Assembly (NCBI GenBank): GCA_028622995.1
Contig: JAJQJQ010000018.1
Span: 2,294,001-2,358,000 of the forward strand
DNA: 64,000 nt
From: Panagrolaimus kolymaensis
Lineage: Eukaryota; Nematoda; Chromadorea; Rhabditida; Panagrolaimidae
Direction: 5' to 3'
The notes under the pieces: model-generated
What the model was told of the DNA's origin: nothing
Database searches by the model: none
What the model saw: only the letters and a program-made list of their open reading frames with translations
Part shown: one piece after another, positions 35,216 to 50,349 of the stretch
Numbering within the stretch: the first letter of the stretch is position 1
Layout: the number at the start of each line of letters is the position of its first letter
Program-made: the position numbers and the translations under genes

Positions 35216-38200
35216 TTAGTTTCCTTCGATTCGACGTTTTTGAAGTGCAGTGGCTTTTTGTAATTCTGAATATAAATCTCCATTTTGTGCTGATGTAGAT
35301 GTAATTAATCGAGTATTTTCTGATCTTTTTGGTGGTGGAGGTGGAGGAGCTTTTCGTCCACTGCTATTAGTATTGCCATTGCAACCATTAGACATGTGAA
35401 TGGTTTGATTTTGTGGGGTTGTATTTATTATTTGTTGTTTATTTTCCAAAAATGTTGGAGGCACTCGTTGAATTGGTGGAGGTGCAGGAGATGAAAATGA
35501 TGACCGATTGGAAACCTTAAAAAATATTTATGTAAAAAATATTATTTTCTCATGAAAACTTTTTTTTTCTATTTACCATTTGTGTTTGTTGTGGCGATGG
35601 TGTACGTTGTTGTAATACAACTTCAGGAGGTGGTGGGAAATGTTCTTCATCTGAATCATCGTCATCATTATTTACACTTGAATGTTTACTATTATTATTT
35701 CCATTTCCTCCTTGACCATTATTGCTACTATTACTTCCACTTGAACTATGACGAAGCATATAAGTTTGAGCAACAGCATTTTTAGCTAAAGACATTTTTT
35801 GAATTGAATTTAAAGTGGTTGAATCCATCAAATCACATGGCATTCGTTTTATCGTTCCACAATCATCTTGCTCAAATGGTATGCTTGAAGTGGAACAGTG
35901 GTCACTATTCGCTGTGGTGGATCGAGATGCTAATGAAATTCGAGCAGGACTGCGGGGTGTCGATGCTTGTGATACTTGTTGTCGATGATTTAAAATAGGT
36001 TGAGACATGATGGTTGAAAGTCGTTCAGCACTTAACTGTGGGACATCAACTCGAATAGGAGAATTAACACTAGGTATAATTTTAGTCGAATTTAAGTAGT
36101 TTTCATACAAAGTGGCACAACTATTCTAAAAATAACAGAAATTTTTTTTTGGAAGACACTATAAATTCAAAACTTACTCTTGTAATTCTCAAAGCTGCCA
36201 ACCATTTGATATAAGTTTTTTCATCATCGGTGCAAACATATTTAATGTATTTGGAAGTTTTAACTTGAATTTTTGGATGTTTAATGGCGAATCCATATTG
36301 CGTTGGAGCTTTGTATTTTTTCTTCCAATCAGTGCAAGTATAAATTTGGTTATTATAAACATTCATCAAACACTGAAGATCTTTGGTTCCTTTTCCCTTT
36401 GCTAAAAAATAATATTTTTAAAAATCAAAATTGTTTTTTATTTTATTAACAAATACCTTTAGGGCAATAATAAAGTCCAGAAGATCGCAAAACAAAATAA
36501 TATTTTCTCCATGATTTTTTGCCATCTAATTTAAGATATAAATGTCCATCCAATTCTGGCACTTGTGATGAATTTACAAATCTTTTCAATAATTGTTGCT
36601 TCAATTCTTGATTCCATTCATTCGATTCAGCTGGAGGTAAATCAAAATCAGATTTTTCACTAAGTAAAAAGTGTTGGGGATAACTAATAAAATTATATTT
36701 ATCTGATCTTCGAACAAAATGCAATTTATTTTTTGAATCTGCTAACCAATCTTCAATGTTTTCAACAACAAATTCATGATCCTCATAAATTCTTCCTATA
36801 AAAAGAAAAAATGTTGACTTTTAATGTGTGTCTTTTGTTTAAAAAAATGAGTTTGTAAACGACGACATAAACAAATGGCGCCTAAAACCGCAACAACTAC
36901 TACTAATTAGCGCGACCAGACGTCGCCAGCTGAATGAACGAATAAAACAAAATAAAAACGGCGGCGGCAATTCGATCTTCTTTTTTTTATGCGTGTTCGC
37001 GTTATTTTATACCATTTGTTTTTCGTTTGTTTTTCACTTATTAAAAAAAGAGGACAACTCACTGATATGCAAATCCGGATATTCTTCAATAATTGAATGT
37101 TCTGGTGTCAAAGTAATATTAAGCTTTTCAGCCAGATGTTTCATTGTTTCAAGAACCGTCCAACGTTCATCAATTAATAGCTTTTTAACAGTGCCATCTT
37201 CAAGAAAAATTTTAACATAAATTTTTTTCATTTTTGCTTCCTTCATTTTCTCAAGAGCTTCTTTAATTTTTTGAGCTTTTAAATCTGCATTCGAAATTTG
37301 ACTGGATCCACTGTTGCTTGCAGATGAAGAAGTACAACCAGATTTAGGTGAACTCTAAAAATATTAAAAAATGTATAATTTTCATTTTTGGCCGAGATTT
37401 TTAAGCTCAAAAACTAATGTTAATAATTAAGATTGCTTATTTTTGGTTGTTGTCGTTGTTGACAGTTTTTAAACCCTCATCTCAACATTGCGTTTTTTCA
37501 AAAAAGATGGTTGATCTCCTTCTTTTCGCAGAAGGCCGGAAATAAGGAAGTATAAGAAAAAAACAGCAGCGAATGTTGACTCAGAAGATTATGTTTCACC
37601 CTCACTTTTTTTTTCTCGACGAACTTCTGTTCAAAAAAATGGAACAAAGTGCTGCTGCGCGGCATAAAAAAAACAAAAACGATTTTATTTTTTTGAAAAA
37701 GTAACAGCCCTCCTAATTTCTTTCAAAAAGTTTCCCTCGAGGTTGGAGATTGCTTTTAGAGGTCAACTGGTGGACATTCGTCTCTTTATTTTTTTAAGGT
37801 GTTATTGAGGCTTTAGTTTTTTTGACTCTTATAATTGATTAAACAAAAAAAGCCTTTTGATATTGAATAGTTTGATGAAGAAAGACATATCAAAGAAAAA
37901 AAAAGCAATTTGCCTTCGATGCTGTAGCATCAAATTTACAAATCAAGGACAAAAGTTTTGTCATCAAAAGAAAAAAAAACAATTAAGCCCTGAAAATTAC
38001 CCAAAAATAGGAAAGAATATTGGCGCTTTTTTTATGGGAAAAACAAAATGGCTTTTTGAATAAAAAAAATGCATAGGTTTTTTGTTTTGCCTCAAACAAT
38101 AACATAAAAGTAAAAAGGAAAAACAAATGTTTCAGCAGCAAAAACAACAACCAAAAATAAAATATAAAAAAAACAATATGCAAGTATTTATATTTCTCTT

Positions 38201-41200
38201 ACCTGATGACTCGGTGATGGAGTATTCAATGAGCCTCGATAACTGTCAGAACTTGATATTTCTGAATGACGGTAACGATTCATGTCACCGGAAGAGCATT
38301 CAGTAGAACTTGAATCACCAAAAGCAGAATCCACATCTGGACTTGCACAAAAATCAGTATTCACTCGAGGTGGAAGATTATGTTGTTGCTGCTGGTGATG
38401 TTGATGATGATGTTGGTCATCTGGTTGCAGGTGTGAAAGGGAATGATTTGATTGAAAATGAGATGTCATATTATTTATGGGTTTATTATGTTGACCATCA
38501 TTAACATCAGTGGTTGGTCGTGCTTTGAAATGATGGGTGTTGTTAATAACATGAAGTTGACTGCTGCTATGAGAGGATGAAACTGGAAGAGTTGTAATGC
38601 CCATAATAAGGTTATTACTTCCTTCATCAGTGCTCAATTGTTTTTCTAATTCATAAAGTTCTCCAAGAATTGCATCAAGATCATCTTCTAAAAATATTTT
38701 TAACAATTTAAATATATTAATTAGTAACGCATAATTAAAAAATAAAAAATAAATTACCTTTATTTACATTAGCCATGCTGTATCGAACAAGGTCGATTTG
38801 CGGTTTTGGTGGTATTTGTGGCCGGCATCGAATTGTCGCCTCTGTTGTTGTTGCTGTAGCTCCGCCTTGCAGCTGTGGTGGTGGAGGAGGTAATGAAGAA
38901 AGGTCATCAAAAACAGCAGTGGCGGCACCGATTGAGGAACATTCTACTGGATAATGCTGCTGTTTAGATTGCTGCTGCTGCGCATTGGCATTTTGGTAAT
39001 GTAGGGACGCGCCTGTCGTCATCGTCACATCAGGATGGTTCATTGCCTTAAAGAAAAAAATAGATATAATATAAATTTTTGATTGATTAACAAGTAATAA
39101 AAATAAATATGAAGAAAGAAACGAAAATGCGAAACAATTCAAATCAAAAACTAAGGCAAAATACATAAAAATAACAATCATTAAAAAGTGCCCTAAAAGA
39201 GTTATTTCTGGGTAAAAGAGTGGATGGAAAAAATAGGTTTAATAATCATTAATTATATCGACTAAAAGAGCATCGTAAAAGCCTGTTATAAAAATAAACT
39301 TTTATAATTTACAATTATAAATTCTCGAATGAAGAAAGAAAAAATTAAGAAGGTGAAAAACAATTTAGCCAATAATTTTTAAATGTGGCAATTAAGATGG
39401 AAAAGAAAGTCGTTACTATTTTTACTCTATTTTCCTAAAAGTGTGGCAAAGACGATGATCGCGCTAACTAAGATTATCGCTAAATCGAAGAAGCTTTTGT
39501 TTTCTCATGTCGTCTCATTTTTTATCCAATTTTTCTTTGCAGCTTTTCTTTTCTTAAATTTAGCAAACATCTGCCACTTATAGTAGTCGATTTTTAGTCT
39601 TTTTTTCATCACCGATCAAAATGAATGCGCAATTCACATGGAAAGCAAAAATGATGGGAGGTGGGGATCGGCACCATTGTCATAAAAAAATTATGTAAGA
39701 AAATAAATAAATGCTGCTGATGACGCAGCTACAAATAAATATTCCAGGTGGTTTTTTGTCTATTCAAGGCTTTCTTTTTATAGTAAACATAGCTTTTTTA
39801 AAACCGTTAAAAAAACAAAGGCTTTAAGATCTTCTCCGAAAAGGAAGCCATTTAAAAACATTGAAAAATGGCAGAAAAAAACATACACAAAAAAGCAAAA
39901 AAAGGAAAGAATCTTTTATGCATGAGTGGCATCGCTTGCGGGCCTTCATCTTCTTCCGGCAAAATAAAAGCTTGAAGCAATTGCAAAAACATGCAATCCC
40001 GCTCGTTGTTTTTTTTTTGGTAGTAAAAACATGGGAGACCCTGCTATTGTTTGTTGAGTCACAAGGAGCAAATGGTGGACGGATGTTTAGAAAATTTAAG
40101 AAGAAGCAAAAAAATAAAAGTCAAAAAATTCAATTATTAAATTTCTTGAAGGCTAAAATAAGAAAGAAAAAAATGAGATAAATTTGGGGTTAAGTCAAGT
40201 TTCAGTTGTCAATAATGGTGCAGTTGCTTAAAATGGAATTAGAAAAATAAGAGAAAAAAACAAAAAAATGGAAAAAGTGTTGATTTTTCAATCACATGTT
40301 TTTAACTTAAAGCGGAAGTGATAAACTAAAAATAATGATAAAAAAATGAAATTTTAGTATTTGGAAAAACGCTTATAAAGACTAACTTAAAAAACAAAAA
40401 ATTTATTATCAAAATGCATTGTGTATAAATTTAGGAAAAAACAAATCCAAAATTATTCTCTTTTTATTTAACATTTTTATGGACAAACTGAATGGTCAGT
40501 TATTATTATACATACATACACAATGAGATCTTCTTCTTTGAACATCTGGATTAAAAGCTAGCTTCAGGCAAATGAGAGGAGCGCAAAAACACTAGCACTA
40601 CTGCTGTAGACAACAACCACATATGCCAACTAATGTCCACTCTTTATTTTATTTTTTTAACAATCCACCAGTAAAAAAAATTCCTAAAGGCAAGTGGTTT
40701 TCTTTTATTTTATTTTTTCACAATGTTTTTATAACAAAAAACATGCTTTATTATTCACCAATTTGGTCATTTATGGAGTGCCTTTTTCCGGCAAGTGAGT
40801 GTCAAAGGCCTGCTGGCACGAAGCCGAAAAATAAAACAAAAACCAAAAATAAACTTCATCATTAACAAAGTTCATGATATTTTACTACCTTTAAACAAAT
40901 ATTTTTAAAAACGATTATTTTGGTAGCAGTAAAGTATGAGAAAGAAAAATAAAGCTAATTTTTTTTGTTGAAGACGGAAAATATAAATGTGATTAGCTTT
41001 CTCTCTGGTTACTACCACCAATCGAAATCTGACTCCTCCAAAAAAAACGTTGGTCCTTACAATAACAACAACCGAAGAAAAAAGACGACTACGGAAATAA
41101 TGTCAAAGAAACAAAGCTCATATCTTGTTTTTCTTAAAAATAACCTGAAATCCTAGATTATGTACACACATAAAAAAATCCAAGCATTTTTTAAAGAAAT

Positions 41201-44200
41201 AAATAAACTTTACTTTTTTTTCGCGTGTGTTACTAAAAAAAGGTTACAATTTTCTAAAAATAGAGTAAATTTTTTTTATATTCTTAAAAAAATATGCATA
41301 CATTAACTTCCGGAGGGGATGCATATTGGAATGCGGACGAATCAAAAACTTAAAAAAACATATAAGAAAAAATAAAATATTTTTGCCTCAAGTGTACGTA
41401 TATAAACAACATCGCTAGCGGGCAAGAAAAAAAAAAGATGAGAAAAAGAAATAATATATTTTTGGTGCCCATCATAAAATTATTTCTTCTCCCAGCTTCA
41501 CATTTTTTTGTTGTAGGAGACACGCAAAAAGTTTACAACCTTAAAGAAGAATAAACTTTCTCAATGTTAAAGTATCATTTTTTTTTAGTTGATAAGGGTG
41601 TCAATAAAAGCTTTGATCAGAAAAACGAAGCATAAAAAAGAAAAGGAAAAATAAATTAGAACTATGCACTGCACTTTTTTCTTCGATAGTAGAAATTTTG
41701 TCGCAATTGAAATTGAAAAGAGAGGTTTGTTTTGTGATGGATGAAAAAAAAACATCTTCGATATCTTATATTATTTTCCCAGGAATGTGGTTTTTATTTT
41801 TTATATTTTTTTTGATTTTCCGGAAATTGGATGCGCATTTCTATCTCTTTGCTAAAGAAAATGTGGAGAAAAGAGAAGGAAAAATTAATTACGTTTTTTT
41901 CTTCTTAAAAAATCGGACAAGAATTAATATTGCTCAAAGCTCCAGAAAAATGCAAAATAAAAAAACGCCAGTCTAAAAAAATCTGAGTTTTCAAAATGGA
42001 AATAACTATTGTTGACCGATTTTTGGCGCTTCTTCTTCTTCCTTTTTTTTCTTGTGAGAAGGAGGAGGAAAAAAAGTTGATTAATGAGCCTTCGGAAAAA
42101 ATAAGCAAGAAAAAATGCTTTTTTATTTTTTTTTTAAATCCACTAAAAAATACTTTAAGGAAATATGTAATAAAAAAAAAGATGGACATAAAAACACAAG
42201 AAAGAAGGAAATAAAGTGTATAAATTTAACTCACTTTAAAATTTAATTCTGTTGTTGAAGTAGTATTATTCAATAATGATGGCACAACATCAGTTGGATT
42301 ACTGCTACTATTACTATGATTGTTGCTGCTTCGTCCTTCAAGTAAATTTCGCTCAGCTTGAAGAAGTTCCTCTTTTCCAATTGAATCTAATTCAATATCG
42401 TAATCGTCGTTGTTATCAAGTAAAGAAGCAAATATGGAAAAGCTGAAAAATAAAATAAAATAAAAAAGGTTATTGTCTTTAAAAAGGACTGGTGTCTGCA
42501 TGTCTATCTATCTTCTCATATGATATTGGGGGCGGAAGGCTTAAAAAATGGAAAATAAAAATCAATATAAAAAAAACACGTAAGCAATCAGTTTTTTGAC
42601 AGATACAGAAATGAACTTTGATAATGATCGATAAGCTGAAAATGAGAAGCAAAAAAAAGAAAAGAAAAAAGATGAAAGCTAAAGCTTTAAAATATTTATG
42701 TATTTAGATGAATACAAAAAAAGTTTTTTTTCTTGCGTTGCTTATAATTCAAGTTTTTATATGTTGACCAATGGTTGTGTTGTATAGTTGTTGTTTCTCG
42801 CCAACAACTCCAAAATAGCAATAGATAGATAGATGTAGCAGCAGCAGAAAGTAAGCAAGCAACAAGCAACACTATTTGCAAACATACATACATACCATCA
42901 TCATCGCGCATCACATTCATTGAAACAAGTCGTAAACAGGTCTAACAACAACTATCGACGGTAGAAGAAAAAAAGGTGCAAAAATGAGACATTAAGAGGT
43001 AAAAAAAAGGAAGGAAGAAAAAGCAGGAAAAAAGTAAGCAAGCTTATTTAAAATGACAATCAAAAAATTGTAAAAAAATAAATTAATAGGAAATTTTTTT
43101 TACAATTAATAAAAAATCTTCTTCAAATGGAGAAGGAGAAAAAAGGAGCTTTTTAATAATGCATTTATGGCTTGCACGGAATGTTTAAAATACACAAAAA
43201 AACTCGCTTCTTTATTTTTTCATTTTCCCACATGTTGCAAAATCGTCAGCATTAACAAGAAATAAAGAAAATTTATTTTAAGTCTATAACAAAAACGCTT
43301 ATTCAAAAGGAAGCTTTCGCATGTATGTAAGGTGATACTCCTCGTTTTTTTCTTATGAGAAATCTTTAAGGGTTTTACCTTTAAGAAAACGAAAAGGTAA
43401 CAGCAACAACGCTACTACACCGGAAACTTTTTGTGCCTGGTCAAGCTATGTAAGAAGCCTCTTGCTTTTGTCAACAAATAAAAAAACTGTATGAAATGCA
43501 ACAAAGTGTGTCAAGTAAGAAAAAAAAGTGCAAAGCGTAAAAAATCATGCAAATTTCCAAAAAAAAATATCACGATGACGAAGGCGGTCATTTTGCAATT
43601 CTTTAAAAATTCAAAAATGAAAAAAATGGCATCATCGAACTATAGAAAAAATGTTTAGACACAGGTGTTGTCAAAAATCATTGAAATATGAAAACATTAC
43701 ACGGAGCGAAAAAAAATTTAAAAAATGTTTTGAAAAATTTGGTTAAACTAAAAGAGCTATATTTTCCCTTTTTTATGTCGTCTTATCTTCCGGATTTTTT
43801 GTTTTGTTTGAAAGCACAATAGTCTCGATTTTTTTAATGTTTGATTCAACCGGTTCGAAAAGATAGTTAAAATCCGGTGCACTTCAATATGCATTAGCTA
43901 AAAAAATAAATCTTTCGGTTGGGATGGATCGTTTAAAGTTAGCTGCGCAAAAAGCTATTTTTTTTTCAAAAAGAAAAAAGAACTAAATCTTTAATTTGTC
44001 AATAGGAAAAAAAGTAAAGATTAATTAGGATCTAAAATTCCAGGAATGTTAGTTATCTATCAAAAGAATAAAATAAAATGATGCCTTAAAAAACTAATTT
44101 TTTTGCGCAAAAAAAATATTCGCAACAATTTTTTTTCTTTCATCTTTGAAACAAAACAAGTGAAATGACCAGTGAATGTTTATCCGGCAGTAGTAGTGGA

Positions 44201-47200
44201 GGAGTAAAAGTAATGGGTAGTGACCAATTGCTCTTTCTATCCTATTTTTCTAAAACATTTTTTTTGAAAACACAAAAAATTGTCATTGTTCTGGAATTGG
44301 CCTTTTTGCATCCTTCCATCCTCCTCTTTGACGCTTTTGGGCATTAAAAATGAGGGACGACGAAGCGAACAAAAAAAAGAGAAAGGGCATATTTCAATGA
44401 GGGTTAGTAGCCGTAACTAACGAAATAACCATGACTCTTTTTTTGAAGTCCAATTCGAAACATTATTAAGCCATTCTCTATTCTCTATTGCTTTTTTATT
44501 TTATTTCGCGCAGCTTCAGAACGAACAATAATGATTCCCCAGTTAAATAAAGACAATGCCGGAACAGTTAAAAGCGTCTCTCTTTGCGCATACATACTCG
44601 CGCCGGACACGCACAATTTGAATTCAATCACGAGAATTGCTCTTTTTCGTAGTCGAGAATTGAAAAATTGATGATGAAAATTTAATTTTAAATGCGCTTT
44701 GAATGGAGAAGTGAAGGTTGACAAAAAAAGTGGCCAATTTCAGGATGAAAAAAAAGAGAGAGCAATTTTGATTGTTTTATTGAAACAGAAAAAATGGGGG
44801 GACAGATTTTTGACAAGACAATCCATGACTGTGACTGACTCATTTAAATGAATGAAAAAGAGAAAGGATTTTAGGAGGATAAAGGCTTAAGAAACACACT
44901 ACCAAAATTTGCATACTTTGACTTTGGTAGATGGTAAATTTCGATAACCATCAAATGAGATAGAGAAAGTAAAGATAAAAACAATTTTTCAAAAAAAAAA
45001 CTAGAAGAAATAAAAAAAAAGACATTGATTTAATGGAATTTCAATAGTTTTTTTCTTCATCCTTCAAGGTCTTACACGAAATTTTTCAAAAAAATTAAAA
45101 AGTGAACTTCGTTCGTGAATTAATTAGATTGGTTTTTGTTAGAGAAGAGCTTAAAATTATTTTTTTAGTGGATAGGGATGTGGTTTTTCTCTTACCCCAG
45201 CAGCGGGTTTCTTAAAAAAGAAAAGACGAAAGGGAAATCATCAATGTCCAGTTCTTCTTTTCTTTTTCGTAATCAAAAACAGGTTTGAATTATTTTTTTT
45301 GTTGGGTGGCGGAATACACACTCCAGTAATTGAAAGTGAAAAAAAGAAAGGGTTCTTTTTGCGGGTTGACTCAGCAATCATCAACCAACAAATTTCCTAT
45401 GGATTATTGTTTCTTTTTTTTTTAAACAAAAACATGAAAGACAATTTAAAAAGAAAAAAAATGTTCAAAAAAGGAGAGAAAAAAATTGAAGAAGATCTGA
45501 GATAACTGGCTACTATTCAGTCAGTTCAATTTCTATAATCTAATCATCCTAATTTTGGAATGATTGCCTTTCCATTCATTCTTCTTCCATTTTTTATTAT
45601 CAAAGTTTCATTTTTGAAAATATTCAAATACATTTCTTGAAAAAAGGATGACGCAGGTTAGAAAAAAGTTTTAGGAAGACCACCCTCAACCGCAAAAACC
45701 AACAAACTTAAGACAAATTTTCTTATGATTCATCATTTTCTATACACTTTAAATAAAAATAATATATGATTCAAAGATTTATATTTATTTTATTGATGAG
45801 AAAAAGAAAATCGAATTTTTTTTTCCGAAAAGTTGTAAAAAAAGGAACAACGATTACACATTTTTTTAAAACACGAAAAAAAATCAATCAAACACGGGGT
45901 TATATATACATGTTGCTGCTGCTGTTGCGAATGCTTATGTACCCTTGTGAAAAGAGAGAAATAAAAACAACATTCTTTTTTTCTTTTTATTTTGAATTTA
46001 ATCTGCAATACCAATCGCAAGATTGGACTAGCGATCGGTCCGCCAAAAAAAAAACCCCAAGGAATGTGAAAATAAAAGTTTTTCCGGAACCAAATTCCTC
46101 TATTGCCTGGCTTTTTCTTTATCAAGCAAACATAAGAGATCGTGTGTGATTCCTTAAAGCATCATCCACAACTTACAACAACAAGGGAGGAAAAATAGCC
46201 GGCGGACTTAGACTTAAAAAGCTGACGAATGACCACCAAAAACTCTCTTATTTTTTTGCCAACCAATTCAATGTCAGTTGGTTCTCTTCTTCTTCTTCTC
46301 CCTTCTACCATCAATTCAATTTTATCTTTTGAGCAACCAAAAAAATAAAAAATTATATTTAAGTTATAAAAAATGTTTTTCTCTTTCTTCAAAAAAGTGT
46401 AAAAAAAGAGACCCAAATTTAGATATGTAATAACACAAAGCTTTTTTTTTTTAAGTTGTTTTGGTGTGAAAAACATTCAAACGTTTTTCGCATTATTTTT
46501 CTTCTTCTAAAAAGTCACAAAAAATTATTAAAACTGTCAGTCAAAAAACACTTTTAAATTGTATCGTCGGCGAACTTTGATGGCCACAATCGAAAAAATT
46601 GGGGAATTAAAAAAAAAATAGGCGACGATGAAAGGAACAAAAACTGATCTGTTTATGGGAAGAGCTTGGCTTCGTTTTATGAATAAATTGAAAAAAGCTT
46701 CTCAAATTATTTTAGAAACACGCAAAAATTGAAAAATATGGAAAAAAGGAAAAAAAGCAGCCGATTTGACATTGCTCGCGCAAAGGAGAATAAAAAGAAG
46801 AAGCGATTGAAATTGAGACAAGTGACACGCTTAAAAAGTAAATATTGAAAAAATTTGGAACGAACGAATGCATAAAGCTTTTGTTCATTTTAATTTTAAT
46901 TTTTTTTCATCGGCTTCAGGGAATAGAGTCTAATTTGCTAAAATCACAAGCTATCACGCCGCGTATTTTTTTTTATAAGTGGAACATAAGCGTTCTTATG
47001 ATTCAATGAATGTAAATGTATATTTTTTTTTGGAGAAGAAAAAAAAGAAAGCAACCCAGAAACACAATGAATTCCTCATTGAAACATTTTTTTCTTGGTC
47101 GATGTCGATGTCATAACGATAGCATGTATTGTAATAATAATAACGTATCATAACAAATAGAAAAAAAATATTGGAAATCAAACAAAAGGGAACGATAAAA

Positions 47201-49400
47201 AATTATAATGGAAAGAAAATAATTGGCATAAAAAAGGCAAATCAAGGACATTTAAATATATGCCATTATTACAATGTCACTTAACCAAAGAAAAAAACGA
47301 AAATGCGATTAATTTACGCGCGTCAACCAACTAAATACTTAAGATGGATAACGGAGATTGGTCCAAAAAAAGAAGCAATAACCACACACAAAAAAATACA
47401 TTAATATGAACGGTTTTTTGTGTTTCTTTGTTTTTGTGAGAGGCGGCATTTAATGTTTTAGTCATTCATATCATCATTTGTCGCCTGATTTTTTATATAT
47501 ATAAAGGAATCGTAATGACACCACACAAGCAAGAAAAATGTCTTTTGAAAAGGAAAAAAACATAAATAATTGAAAGAAAAATGAGGCAAAAAAAAAAAAA
47601 GAAAGAAACTAATGAATCAGAGAGGAGTGATGGTATTTTCTAGGAACACCGACCGGAAAGGCTAACACTTACAATTACAATTATAAAAAAATAAAAATAA
47701 AACAAATGCTGATGATTTTTTTGTTTTTCAAAAGATAAATCGCCATTCACCATTGGTTAGTAATAGCTTCTATTATTTTTTTTTGTTTCACATTCAAAGC
47801 AATTTTTTTTTTCGTTGTTGGCAAAATACTGAGTTTACTCAACGAAAACATCAAGAGCGGCGAAATTACTCTCAAAGATAATAAATTTTATAGTTGTTGT
47901 CGCTTTTTTAAAGAACAATGTCTCATCATATAAGAAATCAACAGTAGCAGCAACAAAATTGTTATAAACCTCAAAAGCCTCAAAGAAGAGACAAGACAAA
48001 AAAAAGGTTGTAAAATTTCACTCAACAAAAACAACCACAGCTGGCACCTTAAACTTTGACAGTTGTGTAAAAAATTTAACAAGATTTTGGAAGAAAATAA
48101 AAAAGAAAATATAAATTGCCAGAAGAAAGTAAATTTTATATTTATATTTTTATAATCGAAACTTATGATCAGTAAAAAATTACAATTCAAAGGGAGTGGC
48201 CGACACCTAATTTTTAATTTCTTTCATTCCATTTTTTTATTCATTTCGCGCACATAAATAAAGCGATAATGACAGAGACCCTAAAAACGACTCATTTTAC
48301 CCATTTTTCTTTTCTCGAAGGCGAAAATAGATAGATTTAATTGAAAAATAAAAAAAGAACAATTTTTTAATTTAATCATCTTATACAAAAAAGGAGACTT
48401 TTGGGTTTCTTTTTTTCCATCAAAGCGAAAGATAGCTCCCGTTTATATTTTTTTGATAATCTCTTTAACGCAACTTTTCAAATTCACGTAATAGAAAAGC
48501 TTTAGTAAACAAAAAAAGAAAGAAGAACATTTTTAAATTTTGGAGATGAGTGACATTTTCGTTCAATGACGATGGAGGAGAAGGTGAAAGAGCAACAATG
48601 TTTCTTTTTTTTATTTATGTTTGGGTTTCCCGGATGAATCGAATATAGAGTTAATTCACTAACTCTCTTTCAGCCATAGCCTATATTTCCATATTTTTGG
48701 CCTTACTACTGCGGTGGATGAACAACACAAATAATAAGTTGGTTGTTGCGCGTTCAGGTAAAAACTCCGCGAGGTTCACCCCTTCTCTCTTTTCTCTTAT
48801 TTTCATTTTTAAAATTCATAAGCGGCAAAAGCTTTTTTTTTTGAAAACTGTAATTAAAGCGAGAAGTCAGTTGAAAAGAAATTGAACAATATGGACTTTG
48901 TAAGGTAAAGCATCGGCTTAATAAATATTTTATTCAAGGTAAAATATATATCTTTTTTTAAAAAGCAAGCGAGAATAGAAAAAACTGTAAAGGAGGAAAC
49001 TAGCAAGCAACTATTATTCCATAAAGAATGCCATCCAAAAAGACTGGCAATTTATGAAAGTGAGTGAGTGAATGAGAAACAGTCCATTAAGCGGAAAATG
49101 AACACATTGGCTCTCACTCAATAATAATAAAAATAATGCTGATGGCAAAAACACTTGAAACAACGAACTATCGTGTGCGCAAAAAAAAAAGGAACGAGTA
49201 TTAATCGGATTTCCTTCAAGCTAATAGAGTGTTTACACAACAGAACACATAGAGCAACTTAAGGTCAAGAAAATAAAAATAAAAATTAAAAGAAAGTATA
49301 AAACTTACTATTTTTCTCCAACCATTTCTTCATCGCTATCATCCTCAGAAAAGGACATAAAATGACCATATTCTTCCATGGCTAAACTTTCAAGTGACAT
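35216..49400 (-). CDS. mig-10: MIG-10/lamellipodin/RIAM adaptor (RA-PH)
   Basis: Nine minus-strand exons, in phase: 49400-49309, 42442-42235, 39046-38758, 38687-38203, 37354-37063, 36795-36457, 36401-36178, 36125-35577 and 35515-35216; 925 residues. The N-terminal part has [17 protein letters not shown] and [19 protein letters not shown], as in C. elegans MIG-10. The RA domain begins about residue 400 ([20 protein letters not shown]). The linker has [18 protein letters not shown], and the PH domain (about 535-650) has [22 protein letters not shown]. The tail carries FPPPPEV and APPPPPPKR, polyproline sites for Ena/VASP or profilin. MIG-10 links Rap/Ras-type GTPases and phosphoinositides to actin during cell migration and axon outgrowth. 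The first intron is about 6.9 kb and the second 3.2 kb, room for the alternative promoters known for this gene family. Confidence 0.9.
39047..42234 (-). other. Second intron of mig-10
   Basis: AT-rich, about 3.2 kb, with runs of A and T on both strands. I found no exon joining its neighbours in phase. It may hold regulatory elements. Confidence 0.5.
42443..49308 (-). other. First intron of mig-10 (about 6.9 kb)
   Basis: A very long intron for this genome. It is AT-rich with homopolymers and a few microsatellite stretches (ATAG and ATAC units near 42819-42895). A short ATG exon at 42920-42896 ends with a GTATG donor and could splice in phase to the exon at 38687, but microsatellites sit at its border, so I do not call it. 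Otherwise nothing coding is seen. Confidence 0.45.
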
Positions 49401-50349
49401 GATCTAAATTTTATTTTTATTTATTACTCCTAATTATTTTTTTATAAAGGCGAGTTAAAGAAAAATACATGAAGACCCGAGCAATAATGAGCATCCTAAA
49501 ACAGCATCCAAAATATTTTTATTTTTATGGGACAATATGGTTTGTAAAAAAGCTTGGCCCAATTTTAATAGGAAACAAGATAATTTCGTTTAATCTTTTT
49601 TTGTCTTGTTCTCCTTCTGTGGCTGTGGAGCATCAATCCCTTCTAACTGCGCGGATCATTAGCTAAAGACAATTGTAATACTGCTGCCTCAACAGCAACA
49701 GCAGCAGTGGAGAAGCGGCATCTTAATAGCATTCATTCATTTGGGTGTTTTTCATTAGGAATGAATGCCGAAACAACGACAAAAAAATAAAGCTTTTGAA
49801 TTAAACTCGAAAACGAACAAAAAAAATATATATAAAAAATGAAAGCAAAAATTTGAATGATACAATTTTTGCTTAAATTTTTAAGATTACAATTTATGAG
49901 AAAAAAGAAGCAACTATAATATGGAAAATATAAATAAATTTTTTTATAGTTGTGTTCGTTATTCTTTTTTTTATTTATCTAATTTAAGCTTTAAAAAATC
50001 CAGAAGAAAAAAAGGGATGGGAGTAAATGACCAGTGGTCAAAATGTTGAATGAAATACTTCTTCTCTTTCTTCTTTTTTTTGGAAAGCGATATCATCATT
50101 GCACGTCTCAAGAGAGTTACTTTTTTTCCTTCTTGCAACTATAGTAAAAAAAACGGAACACATATTCTTTCTTGTTAAGCCTATCTGTATTTTTTTTGCA
50201 TTCAAGATAAAAAGAAAAAAGAAAAAAAGATATTATTATTTTTTTATTCATCGATGAAGAAAAATAGTAAAGCAAAAGTTTTTTTGAGAACAAAAAATAT
50301 TACAAAATAAAACAGTGAATTAAAACAATAAATGTTTTATTATGTTCGT
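49401..50349. other. Region upstream of the first mig-10 exon
   Basis: AT-rich sequence with a CAGCAGCAGTGG-type repeat near 49690 and no gene. It should contain the mig-10 distal promoter. Confidence 0.4.

Noticed and set aside
39861..40181. Lys-rich plus-strand open frame inside the second mig-10 intron
   Set aside because: A-run artefact; no promoter, acceptor or motif.
45766..46149. 127-codon open frame in the first mig-10 intron, with a minus-strand twin
   Set aside because: Both strands are open through A/T runs; no start context, domain or splice support.
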